Shown piece by piece: positions 1 through 8,604 of a stretch of DNA of 19,670 nt. Origin of the DNA: CAYUIS01 sp964444825 (GTDB taxonomy: Bacteria > Chloroflexota > Anaerolineae > B4-G1); NCBI GenBank assembly GCA_964444825.1, contig CAYUIS010000097.1:1-19670 (forward strand), read 5' to 3'. The translations under genes and the position numbers were made by a program. Below the pieces are notes generated by a model. That model was not told where the DNA came from, did no database searches, and was given only the letters and a program-made list of their open reading frames with translations. How positions within the stretch are numbered: the first letter of the stretch is position 1; each line of letters starts with the position of its first letter.

Positions 1-87
1 CGTACAAGCTCCCAGCGTCGCTGCAGAGGCTGCACCTCCCACCAGTTTCAGGAATTCACGTCGTGACAGTTTGTGCCGCGTGGGCAT
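1..87 (-). CDS. Tat-exported lipoprotein, N-terminal fragment (runs off left edge)
   Basis: Only the first 29 codons are in the window, reading MPTRHKLSRREFLKLVGG and then AASAATLGACT. The SRREFLK stretch is a textbook twin-arginine motif, followed by a short hydrophobic region and an LGAC lipobox, so the product is probably exported folded by Tat and then lipidated. The ATG at 85-87 follows a GAAGGGGTGAGAA ribosome-binding site. It lies 27 bases after the stop of the beta-helix lipoprotein gene on the same strand, so it is probably the last visible gene of that operon. Many Chloroflexota ABC-transporter binding proteins start this way, but the mature domain is not visible and the function is unknown. 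Confidence 0.75.
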   Translation of the reverse strand, partial: MPTRHKLSRREFLKLVGGAASAATLGACT

Positions 88-114
88 TTCTCACCCCTTC
101 TGTCGTCAGGTGGA

Positions 115-1485
115 CTACCGTTCAAACGCACCGATGTCGCAGAGTGGCGTGCCTTCACCGGCAGCAACTGGCCTGGGCATCCAACGCTGGTCAATAGGGA
201 GGGTGCAACTGACCGCAGGGATCGCGTCAATCGCTGGGCTGCCGGGAAGCAGGGCGTGGGTCCAGGTATCGCCGCCGTTATCGGTCAGAGGGCCCAGCAT
301 AGGATCGCCGGAGAAATCTGCACCACATCTACCACCCTCAACCAGGTTATTGCTGTTTACACCAATTGTGCCCTCTTTTGTGTTATCGGCCGTGGCACCG
401 AGCGTGCATGCCCCTCCCTTCCCAGTGTTGTAGGCGATGATTGTGTTCTCGTAATCCAAATGACCCAGAATATGGATTCCCCCACCTTTGGCAGATGCGC
501 GGTTGTTAGCGATGGTACAGTTGACGAGGCGCAGGACGCCCGCCACGTAAACCCCACCCCCCTGGTGTGCAGCCCGATTGCCGCTGATGGTGCTGTTGGT
601 GAACACCGCCGTGCAACCACAGCCAACGTGGACACCACCGCCCCTATTCCTGCCCAGTCCCCCGCTCCCGGCCTGGTTGCCGCTGACGGTGCTGTTAATG
701 AGCACCAGGCTCTCTCCCCCACTCTTGATGCCGCCCCCACAGCCACATTCGAGACCACGGGGGGCCTTCTCGTGGGCGACGTTATTGGCGATGGTGCTGT
801 TGATGACCGTCAGCGCACCGCTGTTGCAGATGCCGGCGCCTCCATTCGCGGTGCTGTCGGTGACCATGCAGCTCCTGAGCGTCAACGCGCCATAGTTCAT
901 GATACCGCCGCCACAGTCGTCCTGCACGCTCGGTCTGCCATGCCGGATGGTCATCTTCTCCAAGGTCACGGTGGCACCTGTCTCGACGAGAAAGACGCGC
1001 TCGGGTGCCTTGTCCAGTGCCTCGTGGGCCTGGACGATGGTCTCGGCGGCCCCCAATCCCCGGATGGTGACGGTGATGCCTCCGGTCACGACGATACCCG
1101 CTTCAGTGTGGATGGGATCGGTGATTTCGATGATGACGCCATCGGCAGTAGCGGCGTAATCAATAGCGGCCTGGATAGTAGTAAAGTCACAGCCGGAAGC
1201 GCACACGGTGTCTGTGGCTGGCGAGGGTGTTACCGTCGGTGGGATGGGGGTAGGAGTTGGCGGTATGGAAGTGGCAGTCGGCGTGGGAGTAGCGGTCGGC
1301 GTTGGCGTCCGTGTCGGTGGGATGGAGGTAGCGGTTGGAGCTGGTGTTTCCGTCGGTGGGGATAGAGTCGCCGTCGGCGGTACAGGCGTGGCAGGTAGCG
1401 GTGTGGCGGCGGGTGGCGAGGTGGCACACCCCACCAGAATTACCAGAACAATAATCAGTAACGTGTGTGGCAGTCTGGGTTTCAT
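115..1485 (-). CDS. Stalked beta-helix surface lipoprotein (choice-of-anchor-Q-like tail)
   Basis: The protein has about 456 residues. Residues 1-20 are a lipoprotein signal ending in LVGC (Cys20). A Thr/Pro stalk of roughly 65 residues follows, then a TVCASGCDF motif that opens a right-handed parallel beta-helix with GGGI..NSTISGN-type turns. The tail carries the LLPGSPAID, DQRWMPRP and CDIGAFER motifs. Paired cysteines along the helix suggest an oxidising extracytoplasmic location. An in-frame ATG pair lies at 1489-1494, but the ATG at 1483-1485 is preferred. It is preceded by GGTGAG at a good distance, and it aligns with the start of the hydrolase gene at 3809, which also begins MKPRL. The role is unknown; surface adhesion or carbohydrate binding is a guess from the fold. 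Confidence 0.85.
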   Translation of the reverse strand: MKPRLPHTLLIIVLVILVGCATSPPAATPLPATPVPPTATLSPPTETPAPTATSIPPTRTPTPTATPTPTATSIPPTPTPIPPTVTPSPATDTVCASGCDFTTIQAAIDYAATADGVIIEITDPIHTEAGIVVTGGITVTIRGLGAAETIVQAHEALDKAPERVFLVETGATVTLEKMTIRHGRPSVQDDCGGGIMNYGALTLRSCMVTDSTANGGAGICNSGALTVINSTIANNVAHEKAPRGLECGCGGGIKSGGESLVLINSTVSGNQAGSGGLGRNRGGGVHVGCGCTAVFTNSTISGNRAAHQGGGVYVAGVLRLVNCTIANNRASAKGGGIHILGHLDYENTIIAYNTGKGGACTLGATADNTKEGTIGVNSNNLVEGGRCGADFSGDPMLGPLTDNGGDTWTHALLPGSPAIDAIPAVSCTLPIDQRWMPRPVAAGEGTPLCDIGAFER

Positions 1486-1509
1486 TGCCATCATCTCACC
1501 AATGGATTC

Positions 1510-2859
1510 CTATTCGGTTTGTACTTCAAACGCCCCAATGTCGCAGGGAGTATCGGGAGATGTCTGTACAACTGGCCTGGGCATCCACCGCTGGTCGGTG
1601 GGGAGGGTGCAACTGATCGCGGGGATCGCATCAATCGCCGGGCTGCCGGGGAGCAGGGCGTGGGTTCGGGTGTCGCCGCCATTGTCGGCCAGAGGGCCCA
1701 GCATCGGATTCCCGGAGAAATCCGCACCGCAACTGCCGTCCCCAATCAGATTGTTGCTGGTCATACCGAGTGTTCCCTGCCCCCCGGAATCCTTATGGAC
1801 GACACAATTCTTGCCTCCAATGTTGTTGGCGACGATTGTGTTCTCGATGTTCACTTCTCCTCGAACCCACAGAGCACCGCCTCCGCCGGTAACGGTGTTA
1901 TTGCTGATAGTACAGTTGGTGATCGACACGGTGCCTGCGGCGGCGACCCCTCCACCCCATTCGACGGCCTTGTTGCCACTGATGGTGCTATTGACGATCT
2001 CTGCGGTGCAACCGCAGCCGGTGCGGATACCGCCACCCAAGCCTGCGGATCGAAGTCCGGCCTGGTTGCCGGTGATGGTACTGTTGACGATCCTCAGCGT
2101 CCCTTTGCTACTCTTGACGCCGCCACCACCACCACACTCGGTGCCACGAGGTCCATCTCCTCTGGCGACGTTATTTTCGATCGTGCTTGCGACGATCGTC
2201 AACGTGCCGTAATTGGAGACGCCGCCACCACCGATGGCGACGTTGTCGCTGATGACGCAATGGTTGATCGTCAGCGTGCCCCGGTTCAGGATACCGCCGC
2301 CGCACTCTTCCTTTGCGCTTGGCTCACCGTGCCGGATGGTCAAACGCTCAAAGATCGCAATAGCGCCTTCCTCGACAAAAAAGACGCGTTCGGGGGTCTC
2401 GTCTAGCGTCTCGCGGGCCTGCACGATGGTCTCGGAGGCTCCCAGTCCCCGGATGGTGACATCCTTGTTCACCACGATGCCCGCTTCGGTGTGGGTGGGG
2501 TCGGTGATTTCGATGATGGCGCCGGCCTCTGTGCTGGCGTCGTCAATCGCGGCCTGGATGGTGAAAAAGTTGCAGCCGGAAGCACACACGGTGTCGGTGG
2601 CAGGAAGGGGTGTTGGAGTCGGAGGCATAGGCGTGCGGGTTGGCGGGATCGGCGTGACGGTCGGTGTTGGCGTAACCGTCGGTGGTATGGGGGTATCGGT
2701 TGGCGGTGATGTTTCCGTCGATGGCGGTGTCTCCGTCGGTGGCAGGGAAGTCGCAATTGGCAGTACAGGCGTGGCGGTGGGGGATGGACTTGTCCCACAA
2801 CCGCTCACTGTAAAGACGAGGGAAATTGCAGCAAAGAACAACGGTAAGCGCTTTTTCAC
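1510..2859 (-). CDS. Stalked beta-helix surface lipoprotein
   Basis: The protein has 449 residues and a GTG start at 2857-2859 behind a strong GGAGGGAGGAAG ribosome-binding site. The signal peptide ends in VSGC (Cys21). Residues 22-88 form a Thr/Pro stalk, and TVCASGCNF opens a beta-helix with many GGGG and NSTISGN turns. The C-terminus carries DNGGDTRTHALLPGSPAID, DQRWMPRP and CDIGAFEVQTE. Overall it is closely similar to the neighbouring beta-helix genes, which marks it as a tandem paralogue. The stop TAG is 24 bases from the preferred start of the next gene. No catalytic motif is visible, so the function is unknown. Export and lipid anchoring are well supported; ligand and partners are not. 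Confidence 0.87.
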   Translation of the reverse strand: MKKRLPLFFAAISLVFTVSGCGTSPSPTATPVLPIATSLPPTETPPSTETSPPTDTPIPPTVTPTPTVTPIPPTRTPMPPTPTPLPATDTVCASGCNFFTIQAAIDDASTEAGAIIEITDPTHTEAGIVVNKDVTIRGLGASETIVQARETLDETPERVFFVEEGAIAIFERLTIRHGEPSAKEECGGGILNRGTLTINHCVISDNVAIGGGGVSNYGTLTIVASTIENNVARGDGPRGTECGGGGGVKSSKGTLRIVNSTITGNQAGLRSAGLGGGIRTGCGCTAEIVNSTISGNKAVEWGGGVAAAGTVSITNCTISNNTVTGGGGALWVRGEVNIENTIVANNIGGKNCVVHKDSGGQGTLGMTSNNLIGDGSCGADFSGNPMLGPLADNGGDTRTHALLPGSPAIDAIPAISCTLPTDQRWMPRPVVQTSPDTPCDIGAFEVQTE

Positions 2860-2894
2860 TTCCTTCCTCCCTCCGCCGCTTAGCTACACACCTG

Positions 2895-3809
2895 CTATGA
2901 GCGGATTCCTTCTAGAAAATCCAAAAGCATTTCACGGAATCCCTGCCCGTATTGTGAACTGAATAACTCCGTGCCGTGGGCCGTGCCCGGAAAGATCTTG
3001 AATATCTTTGGCTCCGGCGCGCTCTCGTACAGGCGGGTCATTTCGAGTGTCCTATCAACGGTGGGGTCGTTCTCCGAGACAATAAAGAGTTTGGCCATAC
3101 CAGGGCTGACGAAATCTTGGAGGTTTTGTCTATCTGGATGATAGGAACCCGTGCCGGAGACGATCACAAGGCCCACCAGTTCTTCGTCAAACGCCACATT
3201 GACACAGCCACGCCCGCCCATACTGGCCCCGATACAGACAATTCGCTGGAATCCCTGTTCACGCAAGAAGCCAATGGCTGCCCCAACATCTCTGCTGAGA
3301 AGAATATCTCCCGACTCGCTTCCGCCACAGTCTGATTGACCATAGCAGCGAAAATCGAAGGTGAGCGCCGTAAACCCCTTATTGGCAATCTTTTTAGCAA
3401 AGGGCACCCAGTTCTGTTGATCGTTTTCCCCCGCCATATGGGTCAGCACAACTGCGGTATCTCCTTCACTCAGAAATAGATTGCCAACCAGTTTGAGATC
3501 ATCCTCGGTGGCAAAGCTGACCGTCTCAGTGCTGTATTCGACGGTCGGTACCGGCGTGGGAGTGACTGTTGGTAGAGGTGTCGCAGTAGCGGTCGGCGGT
3601 AGCGGTGTAGCGGTTGGGATGGATGTCTCCGTGGGTGGTATGGGTGTCGCGGTAGCGGTCGGCGTCGCTGCGCTTACACGCGTCTCCGTCGGTGGCGGGG
3701 AAGTCGTAGTCGGCGGTATGAGTGTAGCATCGGGGGAGGATGGGGTGGTGCATCCCGTCAGAACCACCAGGGTAAGGATCATCAGTATTTGTAAGAGTCT
3801 GGGCTTCAT
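2895..3809 (-). CDS. Stalked alpha/beta-hydrolase lipoprotein
   Basis: The protein has 304 residues. Residues 1-20 are a lipoprotein signal (VVLTGC, Cys20), residues 21-90 a Thr/Pro stalk like those of the beta-helix neighbours, and residues 95-304 an alpha/beta-hydrolase domain. The nucleophile elbow GASMGG places Ser196. Asp248 in SENDPT and His278 in GTAHGTE complete a plausible Ser-Asp-His triad, and the FDFRCYGQS strand fits the dienelactone-hydrolase or serine-aminopeptidase type. The domain should lie outside the membrane. The substrate is unknown; an ester or acyl-peptide is plausible. The ATG follows GTGAGGAGATAGAA, 24 bases after the upstream stop. It is the only gene of the array whose cargo is not a beta-helix. 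Confidence 0.87.
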   Translation of the reverse strand: MKPRLLQILMILTLVVLTGCTTPSSPDATLIPPTTTSPPPTETRVSAATPTATATPIPPTETSIPTATPLPPTATATPLPTVTPTPVPTVEYSTETVSFATEDDLKLVGNLFLSEGDTAVVLTHMAGENDQQNWVPFAKKIANKGFTALTFDFRCYGQSDCGGSESGDILLSRDVGAAIGFLREQGFQRIVCIGASMGGRGCVNVAFDEELVGLVIVSGTGSYHPDRQNLQDFVSPGMAKLFIVSENDPTVDRTLEMTRLYESAPEPKIFKIFPGTAHGTELFSSQYGQGFREMLLDFLEGIRS

Positions 3810-3833
3810 TTCTATCTCCTCACAAATAGGTTG

Positions 3834-5186
3834 TTATTCGGTTTGCAGTTCAAACGCGCCAATGTCGCAGGGAGTATCGGGAGAGATCTGCGCAATCGGC
3901 CGTAACGCTCCCCGCTGATCGGTGGGGAGGGTGCAACTGACCACGGAAATCGCGTCAATCGCCGGGCTGCCGGGGAGCAGGGCGTGAGTTTTGGTGTCGC
4001 CGCCGTTGTCGGCCAAGGGGCCTAGCTTTGGGTCGCCGGAGTGATCTGGATCGCAACTGCCGCCCTCGACTAGATTGTTATTATTTGTGCCGACGGAGCC
4101 CATTCCTCGATAGCCGCCTGGGCCACCGACGACGCAGTTTCCACCTTTCCCGGCGTTGCCGGCGATGATCGTGTTCACATAGTCCAGATGGCCTCGAACG
4201 TAGACGCCTCCGCCCTCACCAGTGGTGTGGTTATCACTGATGGTGCAGTTGACGAGGCGCAGGACACCATGGTCATAGATCCCGCCGCCGCAAGCGACGG
4301 ATCGGTTGCCACTGATGGTGCTATTGGTGAATACTGCTGTGCAACTGCAGGCGACGTGGACACCACCGCCACAGCCCACATCCCTGAAAGGATCGGCGTC
4401 TTCGGATTTGTTGTTGCTAATGGTGCTGTTGATGAGCGTCAGAGTACCTCTCTCGCACTTGATACCACCACCGTTGCCACAGGTGTAACCGACGGGTCCG
4501 ACTCCATCGGCGGTGTTGTAGCTGACGGTGCTGTTGAGGAGCGTCAGTGCATTACTGTTGCAGATGCCTGCTCCACTGTTAGCACCGTTGTCACGGACGA
4601 CACAGTTATTGAGCGTCAGCGTGCCAAAGTTCATGATGCCGCCGCCACACTCTTCTTGTCTACTTGGTCTGCCGTGACGTATCGTCATTTTCTCAAGGAC
4701 TAGCGTAACGTCTTCCTCAACGAGAAAGACACGGTCAGGGGCCTCGTCTGGCGTCTCGTCGTGGGCCTGCACGATGGTGTCGTCAGCACCCAGTCCTCGG
4801 ATGGTGACACTCTTGTTCACGACGATACCCGCTTCGGTGTGGATGGGGTCGGTGATCTCGATGATGGCGCCATCGGCGGTGTCGGCCTCATCAATGGCAG
4901 CCTGGATGGTTGTAAAGTCGCAGCCGGAAGCACACACTGTGTCGGTGGGTGGCAGGGGAGTTGGCGTCGGCGGTATGGGCGTGGGAGTCGGCGGTATGGG
5001 CGTGGCGGTCGGCGTTGGCGTCTCCGTTGGTGGCAGGGAGGTGTTGGTTGGCACTGGCATCTCTGTTGGTGGTTGAGGAGTCGCCGTCGGCGTTATGGGC
5101 GTGGGAGTCGGCGAAGGGTTTTGCCCACAACCACTTAGCGCAACGATAAGAAAAACCATAGCAAGCAGCGAGACAGGCCTGTTCAT
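3834..5186 (-). CDS. Stalked beta-helix surface lipoprotein
   Basis: The protein has 450 residues from the ATG at 5184-5186, which follows GGGGGAGGGAAG. A longer in-frame reading back to 5270 would overlap the upstream gene and start with a non-signal sequence, so it was rejected. The signal peptide ends in ALSGC (Cys20). A Thr/Pro stalk follows, then TVCASGCDF and a cysteine-containing beta-helix. The tail motifs are DNGGDTKTHALLPGSPAID, DQRGALRP and CDIGAFELQTE. The stop TAA is 24 bases from the hydrolase start, and the upstream gene ends 43 bases away, consistent with one transcript. Function is unknown beyond an exported, lipid-anchored beta-helix. Confidence 0.87.
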   Translation of the reverse strand: MNRPVSLLAMVFLIVALSGCGQNPSPTPTPITPTATPQPPTEMPVPTNTSLPPTETPTPTATPIPPTPTPIPPTPTPLPPTDTVCASGCDFTTIQAAIDEADTADGAIIEITDPIHTEAGIVVNKSVTIRGLGADDTIVQAHDETPDEAPDRVFLVEEDVTLVLEKMTIRHGRPSRQEECGGGIMNFGTLTLNNCVVRDNGANSGAGICNSNALTLLNSTVSYNTADGVGPVGYTCGNGGGIKCERGTLTLINSTISNNKSEDADPFRDVGCGGGVHVACSCTAVFTNSTISGNRSVACGGGIYDHGVLRLVNCTISDNHTTGEGGGVYVRGHLDYVNTIIAGNAGKGGNCVVGGPGGYRGMGSVGTNNNNLVEGGSCDPDHSGDPKLGPLADNGGDTKTHALLPGSPAIDAISVVSCTLPTDQRGALRPIAQISPDTPCDIGAFELQTE

Positions 5187-5229
5187 TGTCTGCTTCCCTC
5201 CCCCATCACAGCATCCGCGCCCCCCAGCA

Positions 5230-7371
5230 TCAATTGGAGGAGACGCACCGAAAACCGATGTTACCCTCACGCAACTCTGGCAGGCGGTCGACGCGCAGCG
5301 GGGCGCGAGCGCGCCTCGCAGGATAGACCCAGGAACCGCCTCGCGCCACTCGCGCCTTCAATCGACTCGATCCAGGCCCCGTCGGGTTCTCCAGTGGCGC
5401 TTTCGGGTAGTAGGCCCCGTCGTACCAGTCCGCCACCCACTCCAAGACGTTGCCGGCCATATCCGCGCAACCATAGGGACTGTCACCCTGAGGCGAATAC
5501 TCACCCACCTCCGTTGTGTCACCCACGTTCTCGCCATAATTAGCCAGCGTCTCGTCCGCCGGCGAGTTGCCCCAGGGGTACTCCCGTCCATCCGTTCCCC
5601 GAGCCGCCTTTTCCCACTCCGCCTCCGTCGGCAAACGCTTCCCCGCCCAACTGCAATAGTTTGCCGCATCAAACCAATTCACCCGCACCACGGGATAGTT
5701 CGCAAACTGCGGGTCACCATAGTATGTATCACGCGTATACGATCCGACCTCATCGGGTGCATCACAGGCCCCGGCGGCCACACACTGCTCATACTGGCCA
5801 TTCGTCACTTCAGTCCGGTCGATCCAGAAACCATCCAGAACCACGTCGTGCTGCGGGTACTCATCATTGTCAGCCTCAGAGTTATCTTCCCTCGACCCCA
5901 TCACAAACACGCCCGCCGGCACGTATACCATCGTGCCCCCATCCTTCCCCCACACCTGCGTGGCGCCAGCTTGAGGTTCGACCGGAGGCGACGTTCCAGG
6001 TGATGATGCCGTTAATTGCGCTTCAAACGCCCCAATGTCACAGGGAGTATCGGTGGATGTCTGCACTACTGGCCTGACCATCCACCGCTGGTCTGTAGGG
6101 AGCGTGCAACTGACCGCCGGGATCGCGTCGATCGCCGGGCTGCCAGGGAGCAAGGCGTGGGTCCAGGTGTCGCCGCCGTTGTCCGCCAGCGGACCCAGCA
6201 TAGGATCACCAGAATAGTCCGACTCACAACTGCCGGTCTCGACCAGGTTGTTGCTGTTTATACCGATCGAGCCCTCTCCCTGAAAGTTAAAGCCATACGA
6301 GCTGTCTATGACACAATTTCCACCTCTGCGGTTGCCAGCGATGATCGTATTCACATAGTCCAGCCTGCCCACCACGTAGAGCCCTCCGCCCTTGCCGCCT
6401 GTCCCATTGTTGCTGACGGTGCAGTTAACGAGTCTCAGTGTACCCCTGACGCGGGCCCCTCCACCGTCGACGACCGACTCGTTACCACTGATCGTGGTGT
6501 TGGTGAACACCGCCGTGCAGTTGCAGCCGATGTGAACACCGCCGCCCCAGCCCCTGGCACTGATTCCAGCCTGGTTGCCGCTGATGGTGCTGTTGATCAG
6601 CTTCAGCGGCCCGTTCCCACACTTGATGCCGCCACCGCCCCCACACCACATAGCGGGTGGCCTGGCTTCCGCAGCGGTGTTGTTGCTGACGGTACTGTCG
6701 ATCAGCGTCAGCGTGCCGCTATCGCAGATGCCGCCGCCCCCGTTCGCCACATTGTCGGTGACCGTGCATTTCTTGAGTGTCAGAGTGCCAAAGTTCAGGA
6801 TACCGCCGCCACAGTCGTCCTCTATGCTCGGTTTCCCGTGCCGGATGGTCATCTTTTCCAGGGTCACGGTGGCACCCGCTTCGACAAGAAAGACGCGCTC
6901 GGGAGCCTCGTCCAGCATCCCGTGGGCCTGGACGATGGTCTCGACGGCGCCCAATCCCCGAATGGTGATGTCCTTGTTCACGACGATGCCCGCTTCGGTG
7001 TGGATAGGGTCGGTGACCTCAATGATAGCGCCAGCCTCGGTACCGGGGCTGTCAAGGGCAGCCTGGATGGTGCTAAAGTCGCAGCCGGAAGCGCACACCG
7101 TATCGGTCGCTGGCGAGAAGGTTGGCGTCGGCGGTAACGGAGTGGCAGTCGGAGGGATCGGCGTGGCGGTCGGCGTCGCTGTGCTAACAGACGTCTCGGT
7201 TAGCGGTATGGAGGTGTTGGTCGGCGTCGGTTCGCTCACCCGCGTCTCCGCCAGCGGTGAAGGCATCGCCGTGGGCGATACAGGTGTGGCAGTTGGGGAA
7301 GGCCTTTGCTGGCAACCATTAAACGCGAGGGCAAGGGAGGCCACAGCAAGCAGTGAGCCAAGTTTCTTCAT
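5230..7371 (-). CDS. Stalked beta-helix lipoprotein fused to a formylglycine-generating-enzyme-fold domain
   Basis: The protein has 713 residues. The signal peptide ends in FNGC (Cys20). Residues 21-88 form the Thr/Pro stalk, and about 90-455 the beta-helix with TVCASGCDF at the start and CDIGAFEAQ at the end. Residues 475-713 form a SUMF1/FGE-sulfatase-type domain, shown by MVYVPAGVFVMGSRE, DRTEVTNGQY, GKRLPTEAEWEKAARG, MAGNVLEWVADWY, RGGSW and GFRCV. In true FGEs the stretch after RGGS carries the active-site cysteines; here it reads WVYPARRARAPLR with none. Sulfatase maturation is therefore unlikely and a binding or other role is more likely. The ATG at 7369-7371 follows GAGGGGAATCAAA. It is the largest member of the array. 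Confidence 0.88.
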   Translation of the reverse strand: MKKLGSLLAVASLALAFNGCQQRPSPTATPVSPTAMPSPLAETRVSEPTPTNTSIPLTETSVSTATPTATPIPPTATPLPPTPTFSPATDTVCASGCDFSTIQAALDSPGTEAGAIIEVTDPIHTEAGIVVNKDITIRGLGAVETIVQAHGMLDEAPERVFLVEAGATVTLEKMTIRHGKPSIEDDCGGGILNFGTLTLKKCTVTDNVANGGGGICDSGTLTLIDSTVSNNTAAEARPPAMWCGGGGGIKCGNGPLKLINSTISGNQAGISARGWGGGVHIGCNCTAVFTNTTISGNESVVDGGGARVRGTLRLVNCTVSNNGTGGKGGGLYVVGRLDYVNTIIAGNRRGGNCVIDSSYGFNFQGEGSIGINSNNLVETGSCESDYSGDPMLGPLADNGGDTWTHALLPGSPAIDAIPAVSCTLPTDQRWMVRPVVQTSTDTPCDIGAFEAQLTASSPGTSPPVEPQAGATQVWGKDGGTMVYVPAGVFVMGSREDNSEADNDEYPQHDVVLDGFWIDRTEVTNGQYEQCVAAGACDAPDEVGSYTRDTYYGDPQFANYPVVRVNWFDAANYCSWAGKRLPTEAEWEKAARGTDGREYPWGNSPADETLANYGENVGDTTEVGEYSPQGDSPYGCADMAGNVLEWVADWYDGAYYPKAPLENPTGPGSSRLKARVARGGSWVYPARRARAPLRVDRLPELREGNIGFRCVSSN

Positions 7372-7379
7372 TTTGATTC

Positions 7380-7456
7380 CCCTCTACTAGTGACCAGGGT
7401 GTGCGCACAGTGCGGCCGTTGTTGTCGATCAGGACATTCAACTTGGAGACATCAGA
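7380..7456 (-). pseudogene. Decayed C-terminal tail of the preceding beta-helix gene
   Basis: Past the TAG stop of the gene at 7457-8584, the same frame reads SDVSKLNVLIDNNGRTVRT. This resembles the paralogues' stretch DFSGDPMLGPLADNGGDTWT in the same order, with a gap of about three residues. The later LLPGSPAID and DIGAFE motifs are absent. It looks like a worn remnant of the lost tail that now serves as the 85-base spacer before the next gene. The alignment was made by eye and identity is modest. Confidence 0.45.
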
Positions 7457-8584
7457 CTACTGCGGCTTGCAGTTGTTGTCCTCAACCTGACTGTTGTTGT
7501 GAATGCCGACTGTGCCCATCCCCTGGTAGCCACCTTCGCCGCCGATAACACAACCAGCAATGGCAGTTTCTGTGTAATGCAACGTGCCCCTGATGTAGAC
7601 ACCACTGCCAATACGATTCGTCCTGTTGTCGCTGATGGTGCTGTTGGTGAGCCTCAATGTGCCTATTGGGCCGATGAACGCGCCCCCGCCATAGCTCACC
7701 GCCCTGTTGCCGCTGATCGTGCTGTTGAAAAGCGTCACCGTGCTTTCGCAGGCAACGTGGATGCCGCCGCTCTTGCCCTCAGCCCTGTTGTTGATGACGC
7801 TGCTGTTGATCAGCAACAGACTTCCTCCCCCTCCGTTGTTGATACCGCCGCCGCTACCGCATTCCATACCAGGTGGGGCAATTCCGTCAGCGGTGTTGTA
7901 GCCGATCGTACAGTTGGTGGCCGTCAACTGACCCTGATTCCAGATGCCGCCGCCGTCAGCGGCGGTGTTGCTGTTGATCTTGCTATCCTGGAGCGTCAGC
8001 GTGCCCTGGTTCCAGATGCCGCCGCCGGCATGCGGGGAAGAGGATGGATAACCGTGTCGGATCTTTATGTTCTTGATGGTCACATCAGCGCCCGGCGCGA
8101 TGAGAAACACACGGTCGGTGGCGTTACCTGCCTCGGCGTGGGCTTGCACAATGGTCTCGTCAGCTCCCAGGCCCCGGATAGTGACGTTCTTGTTTACGAC
8201 GATGCCTGCCTCCGTGTGTACAGGATCGGTGACCTCAATGATGGCGCCATCGGCCGTGTTGGGATCGTCGATGGCGGCCTGGATGGTGGCAAAGTCACAG
8301 CCAGTGGCGCAGACGGTGTCAGTAGGTGGCGCTAGAGTTGGTGTCGGCGGCACGGGCGTGGGAGTCGGCGGTACGGGGGTGGCGGTCGATGTTGCTGTAC
8401 TTACGGGCGTCTCCGTCGGAGGGATGGATGTGTTGGTCGGCGTCGCTGTGCTTACGCGCGTCTCCGTGGGCGGCGGGGTCGCCGTCGGCGGTACGGGTGT
8501 GACGGTGGGAGAAAGTGGTCGCCCACAACCGCTTACTGTGAGCACAAGCAAAGCCAAATGGACGAGCGAGGATAGCCGTTTCAT
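7457..8584 (-). CDS. Stalked beta-helix lipoprotein, C-terminally truncated; first gene of the array
   Basis: The protein has 375 residues from the ATG at 8582-8584, which follows GGAGGGGACGGA. A reading back to 8665 adds a stretch without signal character and was rejected. The signal peptide ends in VSGC (Cys20). A Thr/Pro stalk follows, then TVCATGCDF and a beta-helix of GGGIWNQGTLT-type turns. It stops at EDNNCKPQ, where the four full paralogues continue for about 65 residues through DNGGDT, SPAID, DQRW and CDIGAFE. It also lacks some cysteines kept by the others, for example ACEST where they have CGCT or CNCT. It may still fold, since the helix body is intact, but the missing tail could matter for anchoring or capping. 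Confidence 0.8.
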   Translation of the reverse strand: MKRLSSLVHLALLVLTVSGCGRPLSPTVTPVPPTATPPPTETRVSTATPTNTSIPPTETPVSTATSTATPVPPTPTPVPPTPTLAPPTDTVCATGCDFATIQAAIDDPNTADGAIIEVTDPVHTEAGIVVNKNVTIRGLGADETIVQAHAEAGNATDRVFLIAPGADVTIKNIKIRHGYPSSSPHAGGGIWNQGTLTLQDSKINSNTAADGGGIWNQGQLTATNCTIGYNTADGIAPPGMECGSGGGINNGGGGSLLLINSSVINNRAEGKSGGIHVACESTVTLFNSTISGNRAVSYGGGAFIGPIGTLRLTNSTISDNRTNRIGSGVYIRGTLHYTETAIAGCVIGGEGGYQGMGTVGIHNNSQVEDNNCKPQ

Positions 8585-8604
8585 TCCGTCCCCTCCAACT
8601 GGGT

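Noticed and set aside
1210..1430. GTCGGCG-like tandem repeats as a possible CRISPR or satellite
   Set aside because: The repeats are short and irregular, and in frame they encode the Thr/Pro stalk; there are no uniform repeats with unique spacers.
73..2406. Long plus-strand open frames opposite the beta-helix genes
   Set aside because: They read as low-complexity Val/Gly or Asp/Ala-rich sequence, have no ribosome-binding sites and mirror the repeated codons of the minus-strand genes, which carry signal peptides, lipoboxes and family motifs.
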